Shown: piece by piece, positions 63,200 to 64,000 of the stretch
Layout: each line of letters begins with the position of its first letter
Position numbering within the stretch: the first letter of the stretch is position 1
Source: Unio delphinus
Lineage: Eukaryota; Mollusca; Bivalvia; Unionida; Unionidae
NCBI GenBank assembly: GCA_029339505.1
Contig: JAQISU010000033.1
Coordinates: forward strand, 3,609,001-3,673,000
Direction of reading: 5' to 3'
Length of the DNA stretch: 64,000 bases
The notes under the pieces: generated by a model
What the model was told of the DNA's origin: nothing
What the model saw: only the letters and a program-made list of their open reading frames with translations
Database searches by the model: none
Program-made: the position numbers and the translations under genes

Positions 63200-63490
63200 A
63201 CAATTATTCAGTCATGCTGCTAAAATGTTTGCAAAAAGGCGGTTTATAGTGCTGTCTAGCACCAAGGCGTCAGGTTGTAAGACATGTATCATCATGTCCC
63301 ACCCAGCCACATTATCCTGACACCAGTCTCGCTAATCTTTACACTAAACTCTTCAAGCTGAGTGTCAAGCAAAGCAGCTGTTACCAATAGTACCATTTGT
63401 ATAAGTCTTTGGTATGACTCAGCAACCTTCTGCATCCAACGATGATGCTCTAACTATTTAGACCACCAGAGCTGTTATTAATGTCAATAA
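63200..63490 (-). mobile_element. tRNA-derived SINE, family B, minus orientation
   Basis: The reverse complement matches the other family B copies: the tail side is at 63205, ATCATGTCCCACCCAGCCACATTATCCTGACACCAG lies within 63291-63328, and the A-box side is near 63470. It is more diverged, and no clear target duplication was found. Confidence 0.78.
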
Positions 63491-64000
63491 ACATGTTTAT
63501 TTAAATCAAAGTCTAGGACTCGGTTTTCCACTTGGAAATTCCTATATCTTGACTTGCATCCTGGCTGCATTATTGTGTCTAAGCTTTTTATATCAATGTT
63601 GTTTACATGAACAATTACACATTCTTACCTTAACATCCAAACTGGAATCAGTCTAATGAATGTGTTCAGTTTTTAATTGACTGGATTTATTTATTAAAGT
63701 TAATTTTTCACTGGAATTGCAAAGTGTTAATAATGTTCTTGGACTAAAACATTATTTGGAATTGCAATGAATTCAGGGAAGGTCATTTTTTTCTATATTA
63801 TTGTGATACATCAAAAGACTTAACACATCACCACATTCCAGTTGGCACATTAGCACTTTGGAGACTAAAAGCACATCAACACATTAAATATTGGAATTTG
63901 TAATTTGTGATAGAACGTTTTGGAATATTTGGGATTTAATTTCACAAACCCATGTGTTCTTTTTAAATTTTCACTGAGTTCTAGGGAAATAAATTATTTA
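63491..64000. other. Noncoding right edge
   Basis: Nothing recognised to the end of the window. Confidence 0.35.

Overview
The window is animal nuclear DNA, AT-rich, intron-rich and crowded with microsatellites and mobile elements. The host is probably a mollusc or another lophotrochozoan. The reasons are four dispersed tRNA-derived SINEs whose body and tail look like Meta-domain SINEs of bivalves (from memory), a TLCD5-type gene, and a Polinton that keeps close likeness to invertebrate copies. No bacterial features are seen.

Two host genes can be supported. On the minus strand, a gene starts at about 37.4 kb with an exon coding an RIIa (PKA regulatory-subunit dimerisation/docking) domain. 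It appears to continue through an exon at 15940-16107 and a long Ser/Pro/Val/Lys repeat exon at 1-1015 that runs off the left edge. All junctions seen are phase 1, so the pieces can be spliced together. On the plus strand, the last three coding exons of a TLC-domain protein (TLCD5/TMEM136 family) lie at 49245-49472, 52708-52803 and 54855-55363, and they hold a full 274-residue reading frame.

The most striking object is a 14.5 kb Polinton/Maverick (adintovirus-like) element at 21504-35998. It sits inside the roughly 21 kb intron of the RIIa gene and is bounded by about 227-230 bp terminal inverted repeats. Left to right it carries, on the minus strand, a bipartite structural protein, a membrane protein, a small structural protein, a stalk/fibre-like protein, an adenain-type protease, a pX-like core protein, a split capsid-like gene, a pVI-like protein and two unknowns. 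An intergenic zone with hairpins and a tRNA-like sequence follows, then an HNH homing-type nuclease and a Cys-rich protein. A long plus-strand gene then fuses a family-B DNA polymerase to an SF1 helicase, followed by a second small HNH domain. A minus-strand integrase and a phospholipase-A2-like protein come next, and last a plus-strand FtsK/A32-type packaging ATPase. Almost every gene is broken by nonsense codons or frameshifts, many at homopolymers, so the copy looks like an inactive fossil, unless some of the homopolymer breaks are assembly errors.

The rest is repeat-derived. There is a decayed non-LTR retrotransposon at 9.3-11.9 kb and a LINE zinc-knuckle remnant at 5.4-6.0 kb. Three L2/CR1-like 3' ends lie at 41.9-45.9 kb, two of them inverted. 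There are two SINE families with clear target-site duplications, hAT-type MITEs (one nested in another next to a splice site), a TTAA-flanked MITE, a tandem kilobase duplication dated by a SINE, two minisatellites and a tyrosine-recombinase remnant near 62.5 kb.
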